From assembly GCF_042683565.1 (NCBI RefSeq), contig NZ_JBHUJW010000043.1, positions 992,001 to 1,056,000 of the forward strand: a stretch of 64,000 nt of DNA. The letters are read 5' to 3'. The DNA comes from Brevibacillus sp042683565. GTDB taxonomy: Bacteria; Bacillota; Bacilli; Brevibacillales; Brevibacillaceae. A model generated the notes under the pieces. It was given only the letters and a program-made list of their open reading frames with translations, did no database searches and was not told where the DNA came from. The translations under genes were made by a program, and so were the position numbers. Shown piece after piece: positions 1 to 8,137 of this stretch; positions within the stretch are counted from its first letter, which is position 1; each line of letters starts with the position of its first letter.

Positions 1-468
1 GCGCGGCACCGGATTTTCAAATTCAATGGACAACGTGCCCCGAACTTCGGACCCAAACGGGTTGGCGAGCGTCACCATGGAAGTGCCGCGTTCAAACGAA
101 AGCGGCTTGTCCTTGTAACGGATCGACTTTACCATCATCCGGTTCCACGTGTAATCGTAGACGTACAGACGCAAGTCCTTCGTCTTCGGATTGTCGAACG
201 CAATCGTCATCTTCCCGGATATTTGAGCATCGGATGTATGTAATTCTGCCTGAATCGTATAGGAGGGATGCAAATTCTTCACATAAGATGGCACGGGCGG
301 ATCGTACGAAAACGGATCGGCTCCCCCCGGTTCGCCGCCTGCTGAATGATTCGCGGATACAGCAAGCTGTTGGGCAATGTTCGGCCAATAGAGAATGAAT
401 CCGGCAGAGCCGAACAAAATCAATATCGTAAGACAAACCAAAAGGCTTGTTTGTTGAATTTTTTTCAT
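1..468 (-). CDS. M1-family metallopeptidase-like protein, N-terminal part (runs off left edge)
   Basis: The frame starts with ATG at 468 and stays open to base 1, giving 156 residues of the N-terminus only. Residues 1-28 begin MKKIQQTS and continue as a hydrophobic stretch, a membrane anchor or uncleaved signal. The following beta-rich segment (YTIQAELHTSDAQISGKMTI, later SIEFENPVP) resembles the N-terminal domain of M1 aminopeptidases, which form a saddle before the HEXXH domain. The zinc motif is not in the window, so the catalytic assignment is an inference. GAGGGA lies just before the start. Confidence 0.6.
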   Translation of the reverse strand, partial: MKKIQQTSLLVCLTILILFGSAGFILYWPNIAQQLAVSANHSAGGEPGGADPFSYDPPVPSYVKNLHPSYTIQAELHTSDAQISGKMTIAFDNPKTKDLRLYVYDYTWNRMMVKSIRYKDKPLSFERGTSMVTLANPFGSEVRGTLSIEFENPVPR

Positions 469-651
469 GACTTCCCTCAATCGCTATGCGGCAAGCATTT
501 GTTTTTTTTATAATAGCAAATCATTGTCGACATGAGTAGAAATTCGGGAGATTCTGTTCGGAATTGACGATTGCCGGATGCGGGCAAAACGAAAAAACCG
601 CTCCCGATGCAGGCACTGTAACTTTCCGCGCAAGCACCAGACGGTTTTCCC

Positions 652-1605
652 CTACCATGTCTCGTACAGGATCTGGCCGGTATCTGTCAAATCGTATCCC
701 CCGATGGCCCCCAGCTCTTTCTGATACGACTCCGAACGCAAGATGTCGAGGACCTGCGCAATCAGCTGTTTGTTTTCTTCCTTCTTCAACAGTACGAGGT
801 CGTAGCGTTCCTTCACGAGCGGGATGAAGTCAACCTGGACCATGCTGGCCGCTTTCTCGATCCCGATCCCCACATCTGCTTCCTTGCGCGCCACCGCTCC
901 CGCCACAGCGAGATGGCTGGCTTCTTCCCGTTCATAGCCCGCGAGGTCACAGCCCCTGATCCCGTTATTGCGCAGCATCTCCTCGATCAGGGTACGCGCT
1001 CCGGAACCTTTTTCCCTGTTCACCATGCGGATTCCCGGCTTTTGCAAATCCGTCCAGTCACGGATGCCGTGCGGATTGCCTGCCTGTACGTAAAAGCCCG
1101 CCCATCTGGACAAAAGATTGACGATCAGGTAGCGATGCCCAGACAGGATGCTCCGTACATGCCGGATGTTGTATTCGCCGGTATCCCCGTCGTACAGATG
1201 CGTACTGACGATATCAGCCCCGCCCATGTACATCGCGATCAGGCTGTTCATGCTCCCGACATAGGAGCGCAGCGGACGATAGGCGTTGTCCCGGCTGCGC
1301 AAGTGGCTCGCAAGCATGTCCAGGCTGACGTCCTGGCCGCTGATGATGATATCCCTCGCCGTGGCAGCCTGTGCTGCCAGAGGCGGATGCTGCCCAGGCG
1401 GTGTTTCCACGGCTGCTGGCGGCTGCCTGAACTCTCCTTTTGACCTCGCCTTGTACGCCTCCAGGTCGCTCGCGTCCACGCGCATCTGGCGCCCGACGCG
1501 ATACGCCGGCAGCTCTCCTTTTTTGATCAGGTCGTACACGGTCAGTTTGGAGATCCGCAGCAGATTCGCGATTTCTTCTGTCGTATACGAATTGTCAGTG
1601 CTCAT
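652..1605 (-). CDS. yvgK: YvgK-type regulator: excisionase-like HTH plus periplasmic-binding-like domain
   Basis: Protein of 317 residues. Residues about 8-52 (TTEEIANLLRISKLTVYDL, then RVGRQMRVDASDLEAY) form a MerR/excisionase-type winged helix. Residues about 80-317 form a PBP-like domain of the kind fused to regulators of molybdate uptake. GGGGAGG precedes the ATG at 1605 by six bases. It is transcribed divergently from modA, the same arrangement as yvgK-yvgL-yvgM in Bacillus subtilis. The likely role is molybdate- or cofactor-sensing control of modABC. This domain build differs from the ModE family of proteobacteria. Its operator may be the direct repeat at 1688-1717. Confidence 0.75.
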   Translation of the reverse strand: MSTDNSYTTEEIANLLRISKLTVYDLIKKGELPAYRVGRQMRVDASDLEAYKARSKGEFRQPPAAVETPPGQHPPLAAQAATARDIIISGQDVSLDMLASHLRSRDNAYRPLRSYVGSMNSLIAMYMGGADIVSTHLYDGDTGEYNIRHVRSILSGHRYLIVNLLSRWAGFYVQAGNPHGIRDWTDLQKPGIRMVNREKGSGARTLIEEMLRNNGIRGCDLAGYEREEASHLAVAGAVARKEADVGIGIEKAASMVQVDFIPLVKERYDLVLLKKEENKQLIAQVLDILRSESYQKELGAIGGYDLTDTGQILYETW

Positions 1606-1662
1606 GGCTGGCCTCCCCTAACGTAATTCCTGCCTCTTGTTTTCTTTTACCATAAACGGCAA

Positions 1663-1717
1663 TTGATTCTGTGTACAAGATCATTTAATCTAATTATGTT
1701 CAGTTATATCTAATTAT
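1663..1717 (+). promoter_or_regulatory. modABC promoter with a 20-bp-spaced direct repeat
   Basis: TTGATT (1663-1668) and TAATCT (1686-1691) are separated by 17 bp and fit a sigma-A promoter reading into modA. The 10-mer ATCTAATTAT occurs twice, at 1688-1697 and 1708-1717, exactly 20 bp apart (two helical turns). The first copy overlaps the -10 element. This is the placement expected of a repressor site. Assigning it to the divergent YvgK-like regulator is inference. Confidence 0.5.
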
Positions 1718-1747
1718 AATTAAATATAATTAACGGAGGTTCTTTTC

Positions 1748-2575
1748 ATGAAAAAGCAATGGTTCGCACTCTGCACAGCCGCGGCGCTCCTGCTCAGCGC
1801 TTGCTCCGGGACACCCGCTGCCTCGCAAGCGTCCGATCCCGCTCCAGCAACGCAGCAAACTCCTTCTCCGGCTGCACAACAAGCAGAAAAGACGGAAATC
1901 ATGGTCTCTGCCGCAGCCAGCCTGACAGACGCATTAAACGAATTGAAGGGGCCGTTTGAAGCGGACAATCCAGGCATCACCCTTACATTTAACTTCGGCA
2001 GCTCCGGGAAGCTTGCCCAGCAAATTGCGCAAGGCGCTCCTTCCGACGTCCTTTTGTCGGCAAGCGCCAAAGATATGAACGGCCTGGACGAAAAGCAGCT
2101 GATCGCCAAAGACACGCGCCAGGACTTTGCCCGAAACGAGCTTGTCCTCATCACCAGCGCATCCAATCCGGCAGCAATCGATTCCTTTGAAAAGCTGACA
2201 GACGCTTCCTTGAAGCATATCGCTGTGGGCGAGCCGGAAACGGTCCCTGCCGGACGCTATGCCAAAGAAGTGTTCGACACGCTGAAAATCGGCGGCAAGC
2301 TAAACGGCAAACTCGTCTACGGCAGCGATGTGAGGCAAGTGCTGACGTTCGTCGAATCCGGCAACGCCGATGTCGGCATCGTCTACGCCAGCGACGCTGC
2401 CATCTCGGACAAAGTGAAAGTATTGGCTACAGCCAAGTCCGAGTGGCACAAGCCCATCGTCTACCCTGCTGCTCTCGTCTCGGCTTCCGCGCATGCCGAT
2501 GCAGCGAAAACTTTCCTTGCCTACTTGACATCCGACAAAGGAAAAGCGATCTTACAAAAGTACGGTTTCCAATAA
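1748..2575 (+). CDS. modA: Molybdate ABC transporter substrate-binding lipoprotein ModA
   Basis: Protein of 275 residues. It has a lipoprotein signal: MKK, a hydrophobic run and the lipobox LLSAC with Cys at residue 19. A Ala/Pro/Gln-rich linker (about 22-48) follows. The mature domain starts MVSAAASLTDALNEL, the typical ModA opening whose Ser residues contact oxyanion, and contains FNFGSSGKLAQQI and the VYASDA region near the C-terminus. GGAGGT at 1735-1740 supports the ATG at 1748. It is the first gene of modABC and delivers molybdate (possibly tungstate) to ModB. Confidence 0.92.
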   Translation: MKKQWFALCTAAALLLSACSGTPAASQASDPAPATQQTPSPAAQQAEKTEIMVSAAASLTDALNELKGPFEADNPGITLTFNFGSSGKLAQQIAQGAPSDVLLSASAKDMNGLDEKQLIAKDTRQDFARNELVLITSASNPAAIDSFEKLTDASLKHIAVGEPETVPAGRYAKEVFDTLKIGGKLNGKLVYGSDVRQVLTFVESGNADVGIVYASDAAISDKVKVLATAKSEWHKPIVYPAALVSASAHADAAKTFLAYLTSDKGKAILQKYGFQ

Positions 2576-2600
2576 CCAATCAGAACGGAGGTGGCCAGCG

Positions 2601-3275
2601 TTGATCGAAACCAATCTCACTCCCTTGCTTCTTTCCCTGAAAGTGGCGGCGCTTTCCACCTCCTTCGTTTTCGTGCTCGGCTTGCTGCTCGCCAGACTCA
2701 TGACCCAACGGGATTTTTTCGGGAAAAACTTGCTGGAGTCCCTGTTCGTGCTCCCGCTCGTCCTGCCCCCTACCGTCGTCGGCTTTGGCCTGTTGCTCCT
2801 GTTCGGCAAAAACGGACTGATCGGAAAGCTGCTGGCAGAGCTGGGCATGCAAGTCGTCTTTACCCTGACCGGAGCGGTGATCGCCTCCATCGTCGTCTCC
2901 TTTCCGCTCATGTACCAGAGCGCAGTCGCAGCCTTCACCAGCATCGACCGCCGGCTGGAAAACGCTGCCCGCACGTTGGGCGCATCCGAGTGGCGGCTGT
3001 TCTGGACCGTCTCCTTTCCGCTTGCATGGCCGGGACTTTTGGCGGGATTCGTCTTGTCCTTTGCCCGCGGACTGGGCGAGTTCGGCGCCACTTTGATGCT
3101 CGCAGGCTACATCCCCGGAAAAACGGATACGCTGCCCGTCGCCATCTACTTCGCTGTAGAAGCCGGACAGATGGACAAAGCGCTGTTTTGGGTCATCATC
3201 ATCGTCTCGCTCGGAATGGGTACGACCTTTTGGCTGAACTGGTGGAGCAGACGAAATCAAAGGCAAGGCAGGTGA
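2601..3275 (+). CDS. modB: Molybdate ABC transporter permease ModB
   Basis: Protein of 224 residues with about five membrane helices. The EAA-loop that docks the ATPase is at about 127-148 (ENAARTLGASEWRLFWTVSF). The start is TTG at 2601, set by CGGAGGTGG at 2586-2594. It lies 25 bp after modA and six bases before modC, so the three genes form one transcript. Length and loop are normal for CysTW-type molybdate permeases. Confidence 0.92.
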   Translation: MIETNLTPLLLSLKVAALSTSFVFVLGLLLARLMTQRDFFGKNLLESLFVLPLVLPPTVVGFGLLLLFGKNGLIGKLLAELGMQVVFTLTGAVIASIVVSFPLMYQSAVAAFTSIDRRLENAARTLGASEWRLFWTVSFPLAWPGLLAGFVLSFARGLGEFGATLMLAGYIPGKTDTLPVAIYFAVEAGQMDKALFWVIIIVSLGMGTTFWLNWWSRRNQRQGR

Positions 3276-3281
3276 AGCTCC

Positions 3282-3950
3282 GTGCTGAACGTCCAGATTC
3301 AAAAGCGGCTGCCTGACTTTTCCCTCGATGTGTCGTTTGCCGTCCAGCGTGAAGTCGCCGTGCTGTTCGGTCCCTCCGGCTCAGGAAAGACGACCATCCT
3401 CAACTGCATCGCCGGTCTCGTCCATCCGGATGCCGGACAGATTACCCTGGGAGGACGTCCTTTTTTCCAGCAAGGCATGAAGCCGCTTCCCGTGCAAAAG
3501 CGCAAGATCGGATACTTGTTTCAGGATTACGCGCTCTTCCAGCACATGACCGTCGGGCAGAACATCCGCTACGGCATGAAGTTGCGAAAAGCGGAAAAAG
3601 CAGAGAAGGAAGCGGGGCTGCATGATCTTCTCGCCTCCGTCGGCATCGACCAGCTGCTGGACAAGTATCCGCATCAGCTCTCCGGCGGCCAGAAGCAACG
3701 GGTCGCGCTCGTCCGTGCCCTCGCAACAGAGCCCGACATTCTCTTGCTCGACGAACCACTCTCCGCGCTAGATGCGGATACACGCAGGCAATGCCAGGAC
3801 GAGTTGCTGCGGCTGCACGCCATGTGGAACATTCCTTTTCTGCTCGTCACCCACGACAGGGAGGAAGCAGAAAAGCTCGCGGACGTCATCCTGTTCATCG
3901 AGAATGGAACCATCAAAGAAAGCCATGCTGCGAGGTCGGCTTCCCGGTAA
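3282..3950 (+). CDS. modC: Molybdate ABC transporter ATPase, short ModC without MOP domain
   Basis: ABC ATPase of 222 residues. Visible motifs are Walker A GPSGSGKTT, the Q-loop region GYLFQDYALF, signature LSGGQKQR, Walker B ILLLDEP and the switch His in VTHD. Start is GTG at 3282, six bases after modB. Proteobacterial ModC is about 350 residues because it carries a C-terminal molybdate-binding MOP domain; this one stops after the nucleotide-binding domain, so it cannot sense molybdate in the same way. The gene order modABC makes the substrate clear. The stop codon lies inside the terminator hairpin. Confidence 0.88.
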   Translation: MLNVQIQKRLPDFSLDVSFAVQREVAVLFGPSGSGKTTILNCIAGLVHPDAGQITLGGRPFFQQGMKPLPVQKRKIGYLFQDYALFQHMTVGQNIRYGMKLRKAEKAEKEAGLHDLLASVGIDQLLDKYPHQLSGGQKQRVALVRALATEPDILLLDEPLSALDADTRRQCQDELLRLHAMWNIPFLLVTHDREEAEKLADVILFIENGTIKESHAARSASR

Positions 3951-3976
3951 CGGAAGCGAATTTGCAGCATGGCTTT
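3919..3976. terminator. Bidirectional terminator between modC and pxpA
   Basis: AAAGCCATGCTGC at 3919-3931 pairs perfectly with its complement at 3964-3976, with an inner stem CTTCC/GGAAG. A T-run follows on the plus strand. The convergent genes modC and pxpA flank it. Confidence 0.75.
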
Positions 3977-3991
3977 TTCATTTGCTTTGGG

Positions 3992-4756
3992 TTATCTGGC
4001 TTTGATCGGTTCGATGTTGACTCCGTTTTGCTTGGCCCAGCGGTGCAGTTCGATGAGGAATGGCAGGATGTCGTGGCTCTCGTGATGGACGCAAAGCGTA
4101 TCGGCAGCCAGATCGATGTGCTGCCCGTCGACCGTGCGGACTTTTTGCTTGAGGACGAGCTGGCGCGTCTGCTCCATCCGCTCTTCCATGGAGATGAGTA
4201 CGCTGCCTTCCAGCTCGCGCGGTGCCAATCGGCCGTTTGGCAAGTAGGCCCGCTCCGCAAATACTTCTTCCGCTACCTGCAGACCGTGCTCCAGCCCGGC
4301 TTCTACCAGTTTGCTGCCGGACAGCGCGTACAGGATGAGGTCTTCGTCGATGTTGGCGACCGCCTGGACGACAGCTTCCGCCAGCTCGGGCCGCTCTGCC
4401 GCTTCGTTGTAAAGCGCCCCGTGCAGCTTGACATGGTGCAATTCGCCTCCCATCGCGCGGGTCATGCCGGAGAGAGCAGCCACTTGATACAGGACGAGCT
4501 CGTAAACCTCATTGACGGAGAGGTTCATGGAACGGCGTCCGAAGCCCTGGATGTCCGGATAGCCCGGATGCGCCCCGATCTTCACATCGTGCTTCAGCGC
4601 TGCCTCGATCGTCCTGCAAATGATATGCGGGTCACCAGCGTGCAGGCCGCATGCGATGTTGACGGAGGTGATCCACTTCATAATGCCCAAATCTTCAAAT
4701 TGTCGTCCTTTGCTAAAGCCTTCGGCAAGATCGCAGTTAATGTCCAGTTGTATCAT
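3992..4756 (-). CDS. pxpA: 5-oxoprolinase subunit A (LamB/YcsF family)
   Basis: Protein of 254 residues, the usual family length, beginning MIQLDINCDLAEGF with the conserved DxNxDxxEG opening. Other family signatures are NIACGLHAGDP, HPGYPD and the stretch GELHHVKLHGALYN. PxpA acts with PxpB and PxpC to hydrolyse 5-oxoproline to glutamate using ATP. The open frame extends 33 codons upstream, but the ATG at 4756 follows a GGGGG element and begins the conserved domain. No pxpB or pxpC lies next to it, so this copy is separated from its partners. Confidence 0.88.
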   Translation of the reverse strand: MIQLDINCDLAEGFSKGRQFEDLGIMKWITSVNIACGLHAGDPHIICRTIEAALKHDVKIGAHPGYPDIQGFGRRSMNLSVNEVYELVLYQVAALSGMTRAMGGELHHVKLHGALYNEAAERPELAEAVVQAVANIDEDLILYALSGSKLVEAGLEHGLQVAEEVFAERAYLPNGRLAPRELEGSVLISMEERMEQTRQLVLKQKVRTVDGQHIDLAADTLCVHHESHDILPFLIELHRWAKQNGVNIEPIKAR

Positions 4757-4857
4757 GAAGGTACGCCCCCACTTTCCGCTCTTGTCTTTCTTCCATGAAA
4801 ACGCATTCTTTTTTGGCTTTACAACCCTAGAATAACATGTAATCCTTGTTAGCAAAA

Positions 4858-4885
4858 GGAAAAAAGCTGCCGAAATATGGCAGCT
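4858..4885 (-). terminator. Terminator of ylbG
   Basis: AGCTGCC (4865-4871) and GGCAGCT (4879-4885) form a hairpin. On the minus strand it is followed by a run of Ts, just past the ylbG stop codon. Confidence 0.7.
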
Positions 4886-4895
4886 AAATAACAGA

Positions 4896-5240
4896 TTACG
4901 TCGAGACGACAGTCGGCTGATGCCCTTCTTCCGAGATCAGCGTCTCGGCCAATGCCATCAGCTGCGTCTTTTCCTGCTTGTAGTCGTACTCCTTGGCCTT
5001 ATCCGGACGCGCATTGCTGTATTCCACCGGGATCTCGTGGCGATGGGACCTCTCGATTTTCGTGACGAAATGCAATTTCTCCATGGTGCGAATCGTTTCG
5101 TCGATGAGCTTGGCATCGACGTACATCGAGACGTAATTCAACCGCTTGGAGATGTAGTGAATGGTGCCAAATTTACGCAAATTTTTGGCGGCACGCGTGT
5201 TTTTCACCCACACGGCAACCCCCAGACGTCGTTCTCTCAT
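4896..5240 (-). CDS. ylbG: YlbG family protein (DUF2129/UPF0298)
   Basis: Protein of 114 residues. RRLGVAVWVKNTRAAKNLRK followed by GTIHYISKRLNYVSMYVD is the recognisable YlbG core. The function is not established. In Bacillus it sits directly beside ylbF; here ylbF lies 415 bp upstream on the same strand, with an oppositely oriented gene between them. Confidence 0.85.
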   Translation of the reverse strand: MRERRLGVAVWVKNTRAAKNLRKFGTIHYISKRLNYVSMYVDAKLIDETIRTMEKLHFVTKIERSHRHEIPVEYSNARPDKAKEYDYKQEKTQLMALAETLISEEGHQPTVVST

Positions 5241-5272
5241 GTCTTGGCGTCGGTCTCCTTCCCCAATCGTGG

Positions 5273-5278
5273 TATAAT
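5273..5278 (+). promoter_or_regulatory. Extended -10 promoter element for the 105-residue unknown gene
   Basis: TATAAT is preceded by TGG, giving an extended -10. No good -35 is seen at 17 bp. It lies 43 bp upstream of the start at 5321. Confidence 0.4.
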
Positions 5279-5320
5279 TGACTTGTTAGGCATTGTAAAA
5301 GAAAGGAATCGTGATCTCCC

Positions 5321-5638
5321 ATGCTGTCTGCGTTTTATCAGCAATTTGAAGCGGCACTGCTTCAGGAAGGCACGATATTGACCAGCAACTGGCGCATGCA
5401 CGCCGGGCAGCGCTTTTTCTATGTAAGCAGCACGCTCCCTGCCCGCCATCTGACCGCACGGCTGATGGAGACAGGAGAGCGCCTGGCTGCCGGCACCAAA
5501 TTAAAGCCCGAGTGCATGTACGTGCGATCAGACGAACAGTGGCATGTCTATCGCTTTCGCTTTCTCGTCCCGAGCGAGAAGCAGTTCTGCTGCGGAAACC
5601 TGTGCGAGGATTGCTTCCTGCTGCGGGAAAAGGGCTGA
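5321..5638 (+). CDS. Unknown 105-residue protein with C-terminal cysteine cluster
   Basis: I do not recognise a family. The protein is soluble, basic in the middle, and ends FCCGNLCEDCFLL, so four cysteines sit within nine residues. That spacing could hold Zn2+ or an Fe-S cluster. AAAGGAA lies upstream of the ATG at 5321, and an extended -10 sits at 5273. It is on the plus strand between ylbF and ylbG, which are on the minus strand and normally adjacent. Because ylbF encodes an Fe-S protein, a metal-related link is conceivable but unproven. Confidence 0.65.
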   Translation: MLSAFYQQFEAALLQEGTILTSNWRMHAGQRFFYVSSTLPARHLTARLMETGERLAAGTKLKPECMYVRSDEQWHVYRFRFLVPSEKQFCCGNLCEDCFLLREKG

Positions 5639-5655
5639 CTGCTCCCGTCCCCCGA

Positions 5656-6111
5656 TCAGGACGGACGTTTCACGCTGCACCCGCAGCTTCCGCCGGTCCC
5701 GCAGCCGCTGCTTCTCGCTTCCAGAAACGGGTTGTTGCTCGGCACCTTGATCGTATCCGATACGGCGCTCGCAATGGTGCGGCTCACCTGATACAACAGT
5801 TCGTCCAGGGAGTCTTCCGCCCGTTTGAACGCCTGGACAGAGTCCAGGAGCTCGATCGTGCGCTTCAGCTCGCGCACTTCTTTGGATATATGGTTGTAGT
5901 CGGGATGGTATTTCCCGAATCGTTGGACATCCTCATACTGCTCTTTCTTCTGCTCAAAGAGAGCCAGCAAACGCTGCGCCTCCGTATCTGCTTCCATGCG
6001 GCGCTTGGCCTGCAGATAGTCCGAGACCTCGCGCGACTGGTTGATCATCGTGGACAATTCCTGTGACTGCATGAGCAGCTCTGTCATGTCCGCCGTTTGC
6101 AATGCTTCCAT
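5656..6111 (-). CDS. ricF: YlbF/RicF family regulator, Y-complex subunit
   Basis: Protein of 151 residues. It is mostly helical (about 10-115, Com_YlbF domain) with a Cys-rich tail CGTGGSCGC near residues 137-145. In Bacillus subtilis RicF (YlbF), RicA (YmcA) and RicT (YaaT) form a complex that carries [4Fe-4S] clusters, stimulates the Spo0A phosphorelay and assists RNase Y processing. The tail cysteines are candidate cluster ligands. The stop is 18 bp from the convergent unknown gene. Confidence 0.87.
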   Translation of the reverse strand: MEALQTADMTELLMQSQELSTMINQSREVSDYLQAKRRMEADTEAQRLLALFEQKKEQYEDVQRFGKYHPDYNHISKEVRELKRTIELLDSVQAFKRAEDSLDELLYQVSRTIASAVSDTIKVPSNNPFLEARSSGCGTGGSCGCSVKRPS

Positions 6112-6160
6112 CCTGGCGAGACCCCCTATATTCTGTAACTACCCCTTGATTGTACCACGA

Positions 6161-8071
6161 TCATACCCCTTCGTACAGATAATCAGGCACGACAATGCGC
6201 ACGCGGCCGATGTCGTCAAGCCGTAAGCGCGCTTTTCCGCTCCCGGTTGCCAGCGTCACGGTCCAGTACCCCATCTCGATCCGGACGTCGGACGGCAGCC
6301 CGCGCTGGATTTCCGCCCCTTCCAGCTGAATTTCCACCTCCAGCGACAGCTCGCTGGCCCGCTTCAGCAAATTCCGCAGCGATTGCGGATGGTAGGACTG
6401 AAAATGCTGTGTCCACATTTTCGGGAGGGCGGCTACATCCCTCATCCCTTCCAACAGGTCGGGATACGTGTTTTCCACGGCATACCCATCCCAAGGCCGC
6501 TCCACAGCGAACCAGCCGTCCGGCGCTGTGCCTGCTGCTTCCTGCTCCGGCTCCCCGGCTGCTTCCGCTGTATGGGCCAAAACCTGCGGCTCGTAGCCGT
6601 ACTCTCTAAGCAAGGCAACCAGCGCAGCTTCCTGCGAGAGGGGGATCAGAAACTCTGTCGGCGACAATATTTGCGTCAAAAACGGCTGAAAATCGGGGAT
6701 GCCCTGCCACTCCTCGAGGAAGCCGGGATGGGCAGTCCGCACGCAGAAGCACGGCTCCAGCCGGATTTGGCGGGCTGTTTTCGCCCATTGCCCGATCGCT
6801 TCCACGAGTGCTTCCGGCAAGGGATGGGCAGAAGCCGCACGCAGCCGTCCGATCACTTGCTGCTCGTCTTTTCCTGAAGCGAGATACGCTTGCAGCCGTT
6901 TCGCCTCGATTTCCCCCCGGATGAGCGGACCGTCGAAATGGAGCGTGCAAAACGGGCTGATCTCCCATACGTGCAGCAGTGGAACGAGCGGCGGAATGGT
7001 AATGGTTCCGGCAGCGTCGACGAACCACCCTTCTTCGGCGGTCAACTGCGGCAGGCTGTTCCATCGCCAGTACAACCGCTCCTCTGCATCCATCCCCAGC
7101 TGAACCCAGCCCATGCCTGTCAACAGGTGCAGCCATTGCTCAGCGATCAGCCTGTCTGCCTCTGGCGGGAGCGTAAAGCCCGCTTCCTTTAGCATGCGCA
7201 ATTGTTCGTCAAGCGAGCACCATTGATCCAGCGGGACTTGCCGCATCATCAGCGCGAACGCCTCCCAAAAGTGACCGTGCGGCAAATATTGCTCGGTGAC
7301 ACATTCGTACATGTCGCGCCACCGCTCCGGCGGAGATTGGGCCAGCCAGCGGCGCACCTGCCGCTCGCGGATCGCTACCGATTTGCCTTTGATTTGCAGC
7401 AAACGGAGACGCAGCGCCAGATCGAGTGCGATGGTCAATACCAGCCCTTCCCTGTCTTCCTGATCCAGCGGCGGCAAGACGACGCCCGCACAGTGCTCGT
7501 CCGACAGCGAGAGCAGCGTAGCCATGCGGCCTGACATGCGCCGGTGGATCGCCCCTTTTTGCGTGACCGGCACTTCGTTGTCCCGGATGAACAGCAGCAG
7601 CCCAAAAAGATCCAGATGTAACCCCCTGCCTGCGGTTATATAATAAGGGAGCGTTTTTGCAAGAGACACGAAAGCCCGGGAAGGCTGCGGCAGCAGATAG
7701 CTTGTGATCTGCTCGCGAGTTTCCAGCGGCATCAAATACCCGATTTCGCTCCACATTTTCCGGACGGTCATCACGATTCCCAGGCGCCTTAACCTCGTCA
7801 AGCCGACGGTCATATGCCTCAGGTCATTGGCAGCTGCTTTTTCCCAGGAGCGTTTGCTGAAAAAACCTCTGGTGGATGCGGTGACAAATTGCCTCATGAC
7901 TTTTCGTTCGATTTCGCTCGCCTGCTCCCACACCCGTCCAAGAAAATCGGGGTCCGTCAATCTCGCAGACAGGTCCTCGTCTTCCGGTACGGCGAAGCGG
8001 TTCGCCTGCTCCACCTTGATGGCTCGCTGCGTTGCAGCAGACAAGCATTCCAGCGAATCCTGGACGCGCAC
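6161..8071 (-). CDS. Helicase-associated domain protein (XPB/Ssl2 N-terminal-like), no motor
   Basis: About 636 residues, mostly helical repeats. The region about 380-480 (TITIPPLVPLLHVWEISPFC and following) matches the domain seen N-terminal to XPB/Ssl2-type helicases. No Walker A or DEAH box is present, so it is not a helicase itself. Related stand-alone proteins occur in Firmicutes without known function. The longest frame starts with GTG at 8080, but AGAGGTG sits six bases before the GTG at 8071, so I prefer 8071. The C-terminus ends RVRIVVPDYLYEGV. Confidence 0.6.
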   Translation of the reverse strand: MRVQDSLECLSAATQRAIKVEQANRFAVPEDEDLSARLTDPDFLGRVWEQASEIERKVMRQFVTASTRGFFSKRSWEKAAANDLRHMTVGLTRLRRLGIVMTVRKMWSEIGYLMPLETREQITSYLLPQPSRAFVSLAKTLPYYITAGRGLHLDLFGLLLFIRDNEVPVTQKGAIHRRMSGRMATLLSLSDEHCAGVVLPPLDQEDREGLVLTIALDLALRLRLLQIKGKSVAIRERQVRRWLAQSPPERWRDMYECVTEQYLPHGHFWEAFALMMRQVPLDQWCSLDEQLRMLKEAGFTLPPEADRLIAEQWLHLLTGMGWVQLGMDAEERLYWRWNSLPQLTAEEGWFVDAAGTITIPPLVPLLHVWEISPFCTLHFDGPLIRGEIEAKRLQAYLASGKDEQQVIGRLRAASAHPLPEALVEAIGQWAKTARQIRLEPCFCVRTAHPGFLEEWQGIPDFQPFLTQILSPTEFLIPLSQEAALVALLREYGYEPQVLAHTAEAAGEPEQEAAGTAPDGWFAVERPWDGYAVENTYPDLLEGMRDVAALPKMWTQHFQSYHPQSLRNLLKRASELSLEVEIQLEGAEIQRGLPSDVRIEMGYWTVTLATGSGKARLRLDDIGRVRIVVPDYLYEGV

Positions 8072-8137
8072 AACTGTCACCTCTGCTTTTTCATCGACTT
8101 TTTATAAAAGACAACCAACAAATGGAGGGATTACTGT

